Shown: positions 1-11,504 of the stretch, one piece after another | How the letters are laid out: the number at the start of each line of letters is the position of its first letter | How positions within the stretch are numbered: the stretch's first letter is position 1 | DNA from: Phoronis australis | Taxonomy: Eukaryota; Phoronida; Phoronidae | Direction of reading: 5' to 3' | Assembly (NCBI GenBank): GCA_002633005.1 | Contig: NMRA01000374.1 | Coordinates: 373,955 to 437,954 of the forward strand | Length of the DNA stretch: 64,000 nt | The notes under the pieces: model-generated | What the model was told of the DNA's origin: nothing | The model's input: the letters and a program-made list of their open reading frames with translations, nothing else | Database searches by the model: none | Program-made: the position numbers and the translations under genes

Positions 1-1741
1 AAAAGAAAAAAGAAATAGCTAGATAGGTCATGTCAGTATTTGTCTGACAGTGTCTTAAGAGGTGGTGTTGGCATATGGTACTTCTTCGCGGACTCCTCAA
101 CAGCATCAGGAGCTGAAAAGCACAGTCCGATAGGTGGAGGGGAGAGCCAAAATGAAGGAGGCTTTGACCGTTTGTCTATGAGATCATGTCCAACTGAATA
201 ACTGATAAAATGCAAGTAGAATCAGTAGAAGCAGGAAAGTAGAAGGATCTGGACCAAGAGCTAGAAGCAGAGTCTGTTGAGAAAGAAATGTGAGACATGA
301 TGAAGATAGAAACTCAAAACAGGAGTGAAATTATAAGAACAAAAATAATGAAGAAAATAACAACTGGTTTGGTCCACAGTAAATTCCAACAAAGCTTACC
401 TGGAGGATAAAGATCAGGGTGAGATTTATGAACAGTCTAGGCAAACCTCAATTGTTCCGTTAAAAACTATATATACTGGCCCGTGGTCAGAAAAAAAGTT
501 TATCGAAAGCATGTATGTTTCAAAGTAGTGGACCACAAAGTCTTGGAAACACAGGACTGCAGTAGAACTGTACATTTGTAATATTTGTTTAATCTAAAAT
601 TAAAACATTTTCATTTTCTATCTTGACATATTCTGAATAAAATGTCATGACCAACAAGGCAAGATGGGTGTGGACTTCTCTGGCAGCAAGCCAACCCAAG
701 TCTATCAGTGGCTTGACCAACAAAAATGTGAAACAAAATAGTAAAAAAAAACTTAAATATAAGAATCATTGTTCTCACTACGAGAAATGACTGTTTAGTT
801 CTCTTTTACATTGAGTTTTCATCAGCAAAAGTTGAAGTGCTTCAGTATTGTAAACCAAACATTCAACGCGATTCACAGGACCACCCCTAGCGGCAGTACC
901 CGGAACTACGAAGTGAGTCAGAAATTCGCCCGATTGTCAGAAATTGACGAAATGTTCGTTTAGAACAAGTGTTTGAAATAGTTCATTAATGAACCCTTTA
1001 GTGCGGAATACAGTTCATTACATTCGCAAATTATTCTATATACCAATAAATTCAGCTCGAAGTTGAAGGTCGCGGGAACAGGCGACTTTTTCAACTTTTA
1101 AGTGCAGGAAAGTGAAAACTACTTACATAATCGTGTTCGCAAGGCTCCCTTTTGTTCTTTCACGAAGTTTCACGTAAAAATTCGCGAGTTTAGTCTTCTC
1201 CTGGGTTGAAAACCAAATAGCACTCATTTTTACCGGCATCCATTTTGGTCTGAAAAATCGGTCACGTCCCTGCAAAAAACTCGTGCAAAGTACTATTAAA
1301 CGAATTTTGCGACAAAAAAAGATTATCAGATAAGTAAAACAATATATTTTTTCATAGTTTGCAATAATTTTTATTCACATTTATTACATTTTTGAGTTAT
1401 TTTTTGCCGATTGTAGTGAGCGAATTTAACACGGTGACAGATACGCGAAGCGATTCGCTGAAGAATGCTGTCCTCGCTATCTATTGAGTCTATTGTCTTG
1501 CAGTTGCACTTGCAGTACAAATGGTGATGCTCACATGGGGGACACCGGAAGCTTTTCGGTGAAGTATGCCTCACACTGATTAAACCATCAAATTCATATT
1601 GCTATAAGTACCTTTTGTGCACAGAGGAACACTTTAGGAGGCTTGTTGGTGTCTTTTAATTCCTTCCAACTCGAACAAATACTAGCGACCACAGGTGTCC
1701 TCAGGCTCAGCTTCTGATCGTCCACAGTACACTATATACCA
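1..1741. other. Intergenic, no gene recognised
   Basis: I see no convincing coding exon or RNA gene here. The sequence is AT-rich, the open frames are short and show no family motif. The stretch ends next to the TA dinucleotide that precedes the DNA transposon. Confidence 0.5.
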
Positions 1742-1760
1742 TAATCGTTCGGGTTAACGC

Positions 1761-2278
1761 CCATGCTCAGTTAACCGCCCATCCCCGACTTTAAGTGGAT
1801 TTTCGATTTAACTGCCCACTGCTCGGTTAAGCTCCCCCCTGCGATTTTTGTAGATTTCCAGTTAAGCGCCCACCTCTCGTTTAAGCGCCCATCCCCGACT
1901 TTTAAAGAATGAAAACTTAGCGCCTAGTGCTAAGGAAACGCTCGATTCCCCGACTTTTAGAAAAAGATCGATGATCACAATGAGTGCAACGACGCCGGGA
2001 CTCCGAGACGGTGGTTTANTCCATGCTCAGTTAACCGCCCATCCCCGACTTTAAGTGGATTTTCGATTTAACCGCCCACTGCTCAGTTAACCGCCCCCCT
2101 GCGATTTTTGAAGATTTCCAGTTAAGCGCCCACCTCTTGGTTAAGCGCCCATCCCTGACTTTTAAAGAATTAAGATTTAGCGCCTAGTGCTAAGGAAACG
2201 CGCGATTCCCCGACTTTTAGAAAAAGATCGATGATCACAATGAGTGCAACGACACCGGGACTCCGAGACGGTGGTTTA
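1761..2278. repeat. 258-bp direct duplication around a single N
   Basis: Positions 1761-2018 and 2021-2278 are nearly identical and are separated only by the ambiguous base at 2019 and one T. Both copies hold the left subterminal boxes of the DNA transposon. The arrangement suggests two unmerged contig ends or haplotypes rather than a true tandem duplication. Confidence 0.8.
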
Positions 2279-3239
2279 GCAATCTGAATTACAATACAGG
2301 TAACGAGTTATTGCCTTGGGTCATGAACTCACTTCATAATATAATGCTTGAACCTTTTTGTCACTTTATTTTCTTCCCTTGTTTGCAAAGTTTAAGAATG
2401 CCGCCGGCGTCAAAACCTCCGCTTAAAGCGACTTTGTCTGCCGCGCTGAGTTTCCGTCTGCAGTGCACTAGATAAAACATATATTCGAAAAAATCAGGCC
2501 AGAGAAATGTGACAATGGTTTTGCCAACCCTCCAAATTCTGTTAAGGTGGGAAGCTCTCGTATTTTGAACAAATCTCACAACTCACGGAATGATGTCAAA
2601 TTCTCAATATTTTGATGAATATAACTGCTGGGTTATAGAGGATGTGGGGCGACCGAAGGGACGGCACAAGTGCCTTACTGGGTTACCGATTTCGTTGCTG
2701 CCTGTCGATTTCTGAATTCAAACGTTGGCAATAATGTATGTTTGTGTATGATCTTGAAGTAAGAAAAAACAGCTAGTCAAATTTTGCTTTTCGCTTATTG
2801 CATCTCGGTCCAACTGGTTAGCAGATTAAACTAATGTCGCTGGCTGTTCTTTACTATTTCTTGCGTCAGCCCCCACGTAAGCGTGACTGTGTGAATTATT
2901 GTTTCCACATCCTCTTTTTAGCCATCCATATTAATTTTGTTTATAATTTGGCCATTTTCAGCCTGAACAAAAATTCTTACCATTCGAGTCTGAAATATCT
3001 ACGACGTAGACTGCTCGACGATAGTGGGTAGGAGATTCACGCAGCTAGTTACAGGGATGGGCTTAGGGAGCATCGAGCCGGGAAATATGGGAATAGACTT
3101 GACATCGCAGTTTTGGGGAACATTGGCAACAGAGGAATATCGTAAAGAACTGGGTCTTTCGTAGCAACAGCTTAAAAGTACATAGTCACGCCCGTTTTTG
3201 TTACTTCGGACTGTTGCTATGTTTGACTGATTTGTAGTG

Positions 3240-3650
3240 ATGCACGTGCGCAAGTTCCCACACTTTGGAGTGCATGTTACCTTGACACCAACATGTGATT
3301 GACAGGTGACTCACACATAGGCNCACATAGGCGTGCGTGCTGAATACCGCCACTATCTTTGGCCATAAAAAACGAGATGCGTATTGAAAGAGGCCGTTAT
3401 ATTACTTGACGGCATTTCCAAGTCACGATTGTCAGCCGACTGAGACATTACACGATAACAGCGGGACCGACCAGTGCCGCAATGCGATATTACAAGTGAT
3501 ATAAATAGGATAATCTGGACATCTTGCATGAAAAATAAATGTTTTTCCACCAAGAAGTTTGGTAACGTGATCGTTTAGAATAATGAATTGAAACATTGCT
3601 GTTTTCTGACATTTTGTAGCATATTTATGCAGTTGCGTGAAATTTTATTC
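3240..3650. repeat. Dispersed repeat R2, copy 1
   Basis: This stretch resembles 35140-35640 in the same orientation. Shared landmarks, in order, are 'acaacatgt' followed by 'gacag', 'aaaaacgaga', 'cacgat', 'gaccgacca', 'tgaaaaataaat' and 'aagtttgg'. It lies inside the TA-flanked DNA transposon. I see no coding capacity, and identity is partial, so both copies are old. A single N with a 9-bp repeat sits at 3323. Confidence 0.45.
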
Positions 3651-4439
3651 TTGATCGATGACTGGCTCGACCACCCCCGATTCTTGTCTTACTTCTTTGC
3701 ATAGCATGTTTGTCGCAATGGCAAGAGAGCAATGCCGGACTGTCGAGATAAGGCAGCTAGCCGCAGAACCATACGCTGAAAATGTCATTGAGTCACGGAG
3801 TGTCGACTATAACATCCCAAACACAAAAAAACAGCAGAGTTCAGTTTTTCAAACTTTTATTACAACCAATTTTAAAACTGCTCTCTGACTCAGAACTTGA
3901 CAGCTATACATATAGTACGAGACTGTAACCATAAATTTGATGTCTGACCTCTACAACACGTGAAGCTTGCACGCGCGCACTTAAGCAGGGTCACATCTTG
4001 AAACAGTTAATTCTAGTGGAGGCGGAGGCTGCGTGATCACTGGTCGTCTGCGCACCGCAGGACGGCACAGGGCTATTATTCAGCAATTTTGTAAATTTAA
4101 TAGTAAATGACTAATCTGAGGGCAAGAGAACCTTTGTTGGGATCATCCGCTGTTATGACGTTTTCAGTCATTTGGCGACGTGACGATAAAGCTCTTTGAA
4201 AAGGGCTACGCGATCCGAGTATGATTGTCCTGTCCGGATTTAGATCGCCAGGTGAGATTAACCGCCCAGGGCGGTTGTCTGTCATAATAAGCGCCCATGT
4301 ACGGTTAACCGCCCATCCCCCACTTTAGGTGGATTTTCGATTTAACCGCCCACTGCTCGGTTAACCGCCCTCCCCCGATTTTTTGGATTCGCCAATTTAA
4401 CCACCCAGGGCGTTAACCCGAACGATTACTGTAAACGTG

Positions 4440-5341
4440 AGGAAACTGTCCTTAGTTAAGTACGTAATCCTGTAAATACGAGGGTGGGTGGTGAAAACGT
4501 TTCGGTCGACAACAGTCGCTGGCCTCTGTGAGAGCGGGCTGGGCATCAGAGCAAGCGCTGGGTATATCGCAGGGGTTGTCGTCATTAGAACGGTGGCATC
4601 GTCCGGAGGCAGCGACAATGCTTGAGGAACAGGCGGAAGCTGAAGATCAGGAGGCAAAGTGACAGACGAAGAATCGGCGGACGGCATACCAACAGGACGA
4701 GTATCAGTGGAGTACGGTACATCATTGTCATCCCGCGTCGGAGCTGGTGAAGGCAACTCGGCACGTGGAGAGAAAAACTCGGGCACAACATAGCAATCAT
4801 CCAGTTTGACTTTGTATGATGTGGAGCGTAGTTGCGAACCAACAAACTTGCGGATATAACACCAGTCGTCGTCGATGGACACTACCAAGTATCGATCACG
4901 AGCCTTTGTCTTGTCGCGATCTACGTGAAGGTACACTAGATCACCAACAGCCAACGAGGNGCGGACGGCATACCAACAGGACGAGTATCAGTGGAGTACG
5001 GTACGTCATTGTCATCCCGCGTCAGAGAGCTGGTGAAGGCAACTCGGCACGTGGAGAGAAAAACTCGGGCACAACATAGCAATCATCCAGTTTGACTTTG
5101 TATGATGTGGAGCGTAGTTGCGAACCAACAAACTTACCAAGTATCGATCACGAGCCTTTGTCTTGTCGCGATCTACGTGAAGGTACACTAGATCACCAAC
5201 AGCCAACGAGGTAGGGCGAAGCCGGTGTCGTCCCTGGGGATTCTTCGATCTTTCGCTGTGTGAATGATTCGCAGTCCAGGCACGGTATTGTTGTAAGATC
5301 ATTTCTCTGTCAGACACAGGGAGTTGTTCATTGGTATACAT
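4440..5341 (-). pseudogene. Integrase C-terminal tail of element A1
   Basis: The frame carries SLAVGDLVYLHVDRDKTKAR, a small beta-barrel type DNA-binding domain, then YIRKFVGSQLRSTSYKVK and a proline/serine-rich tail. A2 has the equivalent IGDIVYLYSDREKTRAR. The single N at 4960 is flanked by a duplication of about 250-280 bp (about 4676-4959 and 4961-5211). The second copy lacks about 30 bp and carries a 3-bp insertion, so the two copies look like diverged haplotypes or old duplicates. The last codons of the open frame run into the neighbouring DNA transposon TIR. Confidence 0.7.
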
Positions 5342-5433
5342 GCTGATTTCGCTGGAACCACATTTCTCGAGATGACAAACCGCGAGAGCAAAGACGGGAA
5401 TTGAGTCGGGCTGTGGCGATGCTCAGACTTAGC

Positions 5434-6210
5434 TTACGTCACTGGACCCCCTCCAGGTTGCTGGCGTAACAACTTGTTCTCAAGTTCAGCAATTGCTTTT
5501 TCTGCAACGGGGTTCTTGTTTGTGTTCTTGACGCGACCAGCTTCTAGACGTATGCCAACTGAGTTTAACAGCTTGTCGTTCTGGAGCGCACAAAACTCAG
5601 GGGCAGTATCGACCCGGACAATGGTCGACAGTCCATCAAGTGGGAGTAGTTCTGACAGGAGTTGGACTAGAGCGTCTCGGAGCACAGTATGTGTCTCAGT
5701 GTAAATAAGACAAGTGAAGGAATATGATGTGACCGTTTCACACACAAGAAGAATCGAGCTGGTGCGAACACTTCAAGACATCTGCGGCAAAGCAAATGCC
5801 TGGAACCTCTGGCGGGTCAGTAGTCGATTGTGGGACAAAAGCACAGGGAGAGGCTTTCAGAGACGCACATACATGGCATGATTCAGAAACACGGTCAATG
5901 GCTTTATCGAGATCTAACGTGTAGAAATGGCGACTGACAACCAGCTTCAGTTGATGCTTGGAAGGGTGGTCAAGCTTGATGTGAATGGCAGAAAGCAACC
6001 CTTTAAGAACAGCCGGGGGCACGACAATTGTCTCAGAAGCACCTGATCTGCAAACAGGGGTTGGCTTCGATGTACAACGAGTAGACCATCACGGGAGATA
6101 GTGGTAACCCTGAGGTAATGCTTCACGTCTGGTAAGGAAATGAGCTTCTTAGAAGGGCGAGTGCCCTGTTTCAAATGAGCATGGACACGTTGAAGATCAG
6201 GACATTCCAA
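5434..6210 (-). pseudogene. Integrase (HHCC and DDE core) of element A1
   Basis: The N-terminal zinc domain is visible in frame 6022-5738: IKLDHPSKHQ gives the two His and ESCHVC the two Cys. The catalytic core follows: FAADVLK supplies the first Asp, IVRVDTAPEF the second and [12 protein letters not shown] the Glu. A frameshift at about 5745 separates the first Asp block from the rest. Integrase would insert the element's DNA into the host genome. A2 has the same blocks at 30354-30670, with a premature stop right after the Glu block. Confidence 0.8.
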
Positions 6211-6222
6211 CTGAGTAGCAAT

Positions 6223-6790
6223 CTAGGTGGAGCGAGTCGTAAATGGGAGACGAGTCGATCCTTGCAGGATGTCGTCAACGCAGGTATGTCTCACGACAGA
6301 ATCTTCCGTGACAATGATAAACGAACATACTTGGCAATGTGGGTCACTGCAGTCGGGAGCGTTGCGACTCGTGAAGTCTGACGGAATGTTTGCGGAACCA
6401 GCTACATGTGACAAGTGAACCTGGTAGCGGCTGACAATAGACAGAAATGAAGTTACACGAGGACTAGGTGAGAATTCTCCTCTACATAGTTTCTCTACTG
6501 CCTGGACACACGGCTTACTGTCTGTGAGGTGACAAGTCCGATGCTATGATTGGATAATAAACGGACTGAAGTGTTTGATGGCAGCAGCTATAGATAGAGC
6601 CTCAATCTCGAACGGCGGAAAGTGTGCGTTTAATCAATTCTCCCGAAGTTCAGCCAGTATATGAATATGTATATGCATATGTATATGCATATATATATAT
6701 ATATAGCCAAGTGACTTGGTGTTTGCGAAGTTTAGCGATGTAAAACCCAGCAAGACACAGCTTCTGTCCACGTGTGACATAGAGCGTTGC
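6223..6790 (-). pseudogene. RNase H region of element A1
   Basis: The frame around 6830-6720 carries [17 protein letters not shown], the first conserved Asp block of an RNase H, followed by [17 protein letters not shown]. The 3' part at 6414-6223 carries SANIPSDFTSRNAPDC and CQVCSFI, the conserved tail of this family; A2 has FASCHSPECTDASCQVC. An AT-rich TATATGCA-type microsatellite (6655-6706) interrupts the domain exactly where the next conserved residues should be. Confidence 0.65.
6655..6706. repeat. (TATATGCA)-type microsatellite inside RNase H
   Basis: Alternating tatatgcatatg and tatatata units replace coding sequence of element A1. This expansion lies inside an otherwise alignable RNase H domain. 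Confidence 0.8.
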
Positions 6791-6803
6791 CCCTATTCCA
6801 TGA

Positions 6804-7450
6804 CTAGTGACAGACCCATCCGTGACGATCCACAATTGGTCTGAGGGTCGAGGTAACAGGATGCTCTTGGCAAACGACGGTCTTGGTAGGTGAAAGATGG
6901 AGGTTGCACCTGTCCAGGGCCTGGAGTACACAAGTCCATATTGTAAGGAGATCATCTGGGGTATCCGCGCCACAATATAAGTCTTCAGCCAGTTTTGCGA
7001 CTTTGCCCTCTTGAAGAAGGTCTCCAAGGATGCGACACATGAGTTCTTCAAGTGCAGTTTCTGAGCCGGCAATACCCATGGCAGCACGGGTATAGACACG
7101 CACCCCTTTAAAGGGAGTGCAGATGCTTCAGTATTTCACAGAAGAACAGTCCAATGGTATCTGGTAGAAGACACTGCTGATGAGGTCTGTAACGATGAGG
7201 TACCTCCAGCATACGATGGTGCGAAGTGTGGCATGAGGGACGGTTGGGGCTTGCCGTAACGACCTACATCCACGAAGGCAGTGACTAGACATAACCCACC
7301 GTTTGGCTTCTTCACTAGAAAAGAAGGATTCAGGTACTCGACGGTGATGCCGATGTCCTCCGGTCGACAAAAGATACCTTCCTTCTCAAGATCATCAAAC
7401 TTCAATGGTTTGTAAATCCACGAGTTTGTAACGAGAATATTGTGGGACAC
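6804..7450 (-). pseudogene. Reverse transcriptase region of element A1
   Basis: Three overlapping frames together cover an [14 protein letters not shown] and [13 protein letters not shown] mark the fingers, [12 protein letters not shown] the first catalytic Asp region, and [15 protein letters not shown] plus KLAEDLYCG the palm. The usual catalytic pair reads Ala-Glu-Asp here, while A2 has Ala-Asp-Asp (KLADDLYCG), so one metal-binding Asp is substituted in A1. Frameshifts at about 7370 and 7105 disconnect the parts. RT would copy element RNA into DNA. Confidence 0.75.
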
Positions 7451-8171
7451 GTCCCTTTCGCTGGGGTGGTTGAACGGGACCCATGTTCACCACAGCTTCG
7501 AATGGACTGGCAGACCCATTGTAGCCAGGAACGCGAGGGCTGAACACCTGGTTGTACTCATTCATGACACTGCAAAACAGTTGTCTGGTCTTAGGTGACA
7601 GCAAACAGTCACGATCCAACACAACAGAGCTCGAATACTGTGTTGTAGGAGATTCTTTGAGAGTACGCATGGAGCTGGTTGGTGGTACAGAGTCCGTGAC
7701 TAGCTGGTAGTTCCGGGCAGTAGCGCAAACTTGACCAAACTGGTTGTTACGAGGGATGTTGTATGGATCCATGGAAGAGTTTACAATCCGAATCTTGCCG
7801 CCTACAGACTCAAATATAGCAGGCTGAGGCCATGGCTTACTTGAGTGGATGCCAGTATCAAGCCGTGGCTCAATGGCGAGGAATCCATCAAGATCAACAT
7901 CTGGTGGGACGGTAATCTCCAAAAAAATCCCCTGGCCACAAAACTGTGGAGTACCTCGGTGATTGTAACAGATGTGACTGCGTGAGGCGGACAAGGTGTG
8001 GGCTTNCCATGGCTTACTTGAGTGGATGCCAGTATCAAGCCGTGGCTCAATGACGAGGAATCCATCAGGATCAACATCTGGTGGGACGGTAATCTCCAAA
8101 AAAATCCCCTGGCCACAAAACTGTGGAGTACCTCGGTGATTGTAACAGATGTGACTGCGTGAGGCGGACAA
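7395..8171 (-). pseudogene. Protease-RT linker region of element A1, with duplicated block
   Basis: The frame runs 258 codons and contains one ambiguous codon at the N at 8006. On either side of the N lies a 176-bp duplicated block, so the peptide segment around CYNHRGTPQFCGQG and LEITVPPDVD occurs twice. The rest, with VLDRDCLLSPKTRQLF and YNQVFSPRVPGYNG, corresponds to the pre-RT segment of Ty3-like polyproteins; A2 has the equivalent LHQEFAHVFDP. The duplication is more likely an assembly join than a biological repeat. Confidence 0.6.
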
Positions 8172-8213
8172 GGTGTGGGCTTGTGGCAGACTTTGTCCCA
8201 GAGCTGTAGATGA

Positions 8214-8489
8214 TTATGTCAGTCCCTCGCTTTCCTCAGGTCGAACAGCGATATCGTTCGAAGTCATGAATGGGGTCCCAGCTAAAACATCGACGTCCAG
8301 ATCGTCAACGACAAGCGCCTCGAGGAGCAATTTTTGTTCATTTCGGGAAACCAAGAATGATGTTTCTCCGACTACGGACAATGATGACTTGCCATCAGCT
8401 TGGAAAGCGCACTGAGTACTGGGTTTGATGGGGGTGTCGATGAACCTTGCGAAGGATGCAGTCGTCGTGATCGTCCACATTGGCGTCAT
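8214..8489 (-). pseudogene. Retropepsin-like protease remnant of element A1
   Basis: The C-terminal half of an aspartic protease is recognisable by FQADGKSSL, VVGETSF and LDVDVLAGTPFM followed by NDIAVRP. The same blocks occur in A2 (LDVDVLAAAPFM, NDISVRP). The N-terminal catalytic Asp-Thr/Ser-Gly is not visible: the segment before IKPSTQ is out of register. The domain would have processed the Gag-Pol polyprotein. It lies directly downstream of gag and overlaps its frame. Confidence 0.6.
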
Positions 8490-9414
8490 CTACACTGTGG
8501 TCTTCTGAACAGGTAAGCTGTCGTACCTTACTCATGAAAAGACGATCTTGTGGTTGAAGAAATGGGCATTTGTTGAGAAAATGCTGTGTCTCCGCACGAC
8601 GAGCTTGCACACACAGGGGGCACGATGGTCTGCTAGTTGAGGTCCGTTTGGGTGTGTGGAAGTTAGAGCGTTTTGAGTCGACTTTGCTAGTACTGTTACG
8701 TAGTATCTTGGCATCTGCAGCGTGTTTTATTTTGTCAAGCAACGAGCCCATAGCTTGAGAGATCTCTGGTTTTAGCGTGGCTAGGGTACGAGATCGGAGT
8801 TCAGTGCCGTAACATTGCTTTACTAGGTTAGGGAGGTCAGGATGAAGGAGTTTTAACCATGTGAGAACAACCATGTTCTCTAGTGTGGGGGTCAGCTCTT
8901 CATCTACGGTGACTACTTCGTCGTGATGTCGAATGGTACTGTGGGCCTGTAGTAGACTGTCTTCAACAAATGAGACGAGTCTTTGATACAGGTTTTCTGG
9001 TCGCTCATCAGCTTCGAGGACGATGTTGCTGAAGTCCAAAAAGTGAGCACCGGTAGACTGTAGGCCGTAATGAAAACGAATGGCTTGCCATAGCTTGGCC
9101 AGTGATGTGGAGTTCTTCACTATGGTATTGCAAGAAATTACTGGACAGTAGTTTGCCACTTGGCCAAGCAGGAGCTCCAGGTGTTGACATTTCTGAGCAG
9201 CAGTCCTCCTGTGATCTTCAGGGACGCTATCGCCGTCAGCGACCAAACCCCGGTGAGGTGAGGTAGGACTTCCTCCATGACACGCCGCCAACTAGGAAGT
9301 CAGCAACATTCTTGTCAAGGGATAGTATGTACAGTAGGTTCTGACGCCAAGCCTCAAAAGTTGTTATTGTCTCGTTCTTGGTTAACGACCATTGTTAGTC
9401 GCTCTCTGCGACAT
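8395..9414 (-). pseudogene. gag-like capsid/nucleocapsid region of element A1
   Basis: The most likely start is the ATG at 9414 (-), where the frame begins MSQRATNN. A frameshift follows within about 15 codons; the next frame carries [20 protein letters not shown], which matches the A2 segment [20 protein letters not shown] second shift near 9300 leads into the long frame 9291-8395 (298 codons). That frame holds conserved blocks such as ANYCPVIS, STGAHFLDF, ENMVVLTWLKL and SQAMGSLLDKI. Near its C terminus is a zinc-knuckle-like C-x2-C-x9-H-x4-C cluster (CPLC ... HFLNKC). Gag proteins of this kind build the particle and bind element RNA. Frameshifts make it non-functional. Confidence 0.8.
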
Positions 9415-9480
9415 GTTGCAGGTGCGAATCAAGTGCAAAACAATGTCACTTGTCATGGTAATTGTGTGGACTAGTTGTAG

Positions 9481-10188
9481 TGTGAACTGGCTCGTACCCC
9501 TTTGAAATGGGATAGCGTACGCACGCTGCGGTAATTTACGGGGATCGGGCGTAAAGTGCGTTTATATAACGCACCACGCCAGAAGGTAATAGTATATGCA
9601 GAACAAACAACTGTGGACGAAACACTGAGGTTTATTGAGAGCTGAATAGAATGAACGATACCAGCACAAAATGGCAGATGGCAGAGAGAGAGGCCGGGCG
9701 CTGACTACAGCGAAACGACATCTGGCGGATTGGTGCAGCTTGGCGGGATCCCTTTGATCGTGACCCGAGCGCGACTCAGCCAAGGTGGATAAATACAGTC
9801 TTGCTCAATCTGCCAAAACCCCACCGTTTACCCTGATAGGCGGGGTGTGGACCAATCTTATTTTGTGGGAATGTTTATAGGATGCGTGCTCTGAAAACTC
9901 CATTCAGTCAAAGCAATTGTATTCATTCCAAATCATCAACTCACAAAGATCAATTTTCAAGAGTGACATCAAAACCATATCCAAACTGGAAAATTCAATT
10001 TTTAGTCTATGGCAATGTGGGTATCCTGCTGAATTGAAGCAGATCATTCTTTAATTCTTTATGGTCAGTTCTTAGAGGAAACCTGGCTATATCACTGACA
10101 ATTTAAAATAATTGACACTTAAAAACAAGCATACAAACAAGGTACTATACATTCAGACTACCAAGAATCATACATGTTTCTCTTGACA
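9481..10188. other. Intergenic, no gene recognised
   Basis: I see no coding exon. The segment could include the untranslated leader or LTR of element A1, but no matching repeat is present in the window to show this. Confidence 0.45.
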
Positions 10189-11504
10189 TTAAAGGCAAAG
10201 GCAAGCTTTTTTCATGTCATTTTTAGCAAAAATAGGGTTCATTGATTATCCCAGACATATTTTTCACTTATTTACAGCTTTTCGTAATTTAATTAATTAC
10301 TCGTCGTCTTCTCCGGAAGTGACGTTTTGGGAGGCAAGAATTTCGCGCCAATTTCTTTTCATACAGTCTGACTGTGAGAGCAGTTGAGTCGGTCATTTTT
10401 CTACCTCGGTTGTGGTAAGTTCGGTCGTCGTATCTTTTGTTTAGGAGTCAGTCAACATGCCACCCTGTTGCTGCCTACCGAGATGTACTTGTTATCGTCT
10501 CACGTACAGAGGAAGAACTGTTCTACTTGCCGGGTGTCCCGCGACACACTCCCGACGGTGACTTGAGCACCCAAACTGCTTACATCCCACCGTGCCACTC
10601 CCTTGTCACACACGTGGCACCTTCTAAATAGCTTCAATACAAGTCCACAATGAACTTATCAAACTTAGGTTCACCGATCTGTTCACTGGATGACGAACTG
10701 TCCTTTTCACTGGGTGTCAAACTGGGCCTGTATTCACTCCCACTACTCAACATCGCTGCAGGACTGCTTACAGGCTCTGGGCTAGAGACAACGGCACACG
10801 GGGAATCACTGCTAGTTCCTGGAATTTGCACGCTATGGGGTACGTTCGGAGGCATGGGTTACAGTAGATGAAGTGCCTCCAGTCACTGTTTATAGTAGCT
10901 ACAGCTCGCGAGGCTTCTCGCTTCAAAAACGCACTTCACAGGGGTGGCGACGGGGCACTGCCAGGAATCAACAGCGACGGTATGGAACCCTTCTTCAGGC
11001 ATTGTTTCGCAGGAACCTTCATCAATTCAGCGTACATATCTCTGTCGTAATCTGACGGCTGAAAATGCTTGCCACTGCTTTGTACGTTGCGTGAATGGGT
11101 AGCGCTGCGTTCTTCACCGAACGAGCTAGCCAAGTACGGCGAATGTGCCATTCTTCGGAAAGCGATGCAAGGTACCCAAAGCGCATGTGAGACGATAATG
11201 AGTGCATCCTGGTACGCAGCAACAGCGTGGCATGTTGTCTGACTCATAAACAAAAGCAAACGACAACCGAACTTATCACATCCGATGTAGAACAATGATT
11301 GACTTGACAGCTCTCACAAGACTGTATGAAAAGAAATTGGCGCAAAATTCTTGCCTCCCAAAACGTCACTTCCGGAGTAGAGGATGAGTAATTAATTAAA
11401 TTACGAAAAGCTGTAATTAAGTGAAAAACATGTCTGGGATAATCAACAGACCTTATATTTGCCAAAAATGAAATGAAATGAAAAAAGGTTGCCTTCGCCT
11501 TTAA
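10189..11504. mobile_element. Fold-back element with about 300-bp inverted repeats and TTAA ends
   Basis: The left arm 10189-about 10500 and the right arm about 11190-11504 are inverted copies. Shared landmarks are AAAGGC at the tip, 'gattatcccagaca', 'cagcttttcgtaatttaatt', 'gtgacgttttgggaggcaag' and 'catacagtct'. Both tips read TTAA followed inward by AGGC (10189-10192; 11501-11504), so a TTAA target duplication is possible. Both arms extend into the start of a THAP-like reading frame. The middle is unique and holds the rest of that frame. This is either a transposon with very long TIRs or an inverted duplication of a THAP gene start; the TTAA ends favour a transposon. Confidence 0.65.
10634..11233 (-). 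pseudogene. THAP-domain protein remnant in the fold-back element
   Basis: The ATG at 11233 (-) opens with MPRCCCVPGC, the N-terminal signature of THAP zinc-finger DNA-binding domains. Further blocks follow in shifted frames: LHRFPKN, RRTWLARSVKN, then KHFQPSDYDRDM and KKGSIPSL. These match the order expected in THAP domains (second zinc ligand pair, then the C-terminal AVPTIF-like box). The Cys expected two residues before the His is a Ser here, and at least two frameshifts occur. A Ser/Pro-rich frame (10855-10634) continues downstream, as in many THAP proteins. The left inverted arm holds a second, plus-strand start at 10457 (MPPCCCLPRC) that stops after about 35 codons. THAP domains occur in P-element-like transposases and host regulators; no catalytic domain is visible. 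Confidence 0.55.

Larger units (their letters stand above)
1744..4426. mobile_element. Non-autonomous DNA transposon with perfect 19-bp TIRs and TA flanks
   Basis: The left end 1744-1762 reads ATCGTTCGGGTTAACGCCC and the right end 4408-4426 is its exact reverse complement. Both ends are bordered by TA (1742-1743 and 4427-4428), as expected for a TA target-site duplication. Inside each end are several copies of a TTAACCGCCC-like box separated by 'ccccgacttt' and 'gattttcgattt', giving long subterminal repeats. I find no transposase; the internal open frames are short and unrelated to any family I know. TA targets are typical of the Tc1/mariner-like and some other superfamilies, but the TIR sequence does not let me assign one. 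The element carries a 258-bp duplication around a single N (1761-2018 and 2021-2278) that is probably an assembly join. Its right end abuts the decayed end of LTR-type element A1. Confidence 0.75.
4440..9480 (-). mobile_element. Decayed LTR-type retroelement A1 (Ty3-like family A)
   Basis: Read on the minus strand, the order is gag, protease, RT, RNase H, integrase and integrase tail, the order of Ty3/mdg4-type elements. Every domain is broken by frameshifts or stops, and two single-N joins with flanking duplications (4960, 8006) lie inside. The same family occurs on the plus strand at 22424-31463 (element A2), which allows domain-by-domain matching. I could not find LTRs: the 3' side runs directly into the DNA transposon end at 4426, and upstream of gag no matching repeat is visible. 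The family has a CCHC-like finger with unusual spacing and an LADD-type RT motif, so it is not the Mag-type family present elsewhere in the window. Confidence 0.8.
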
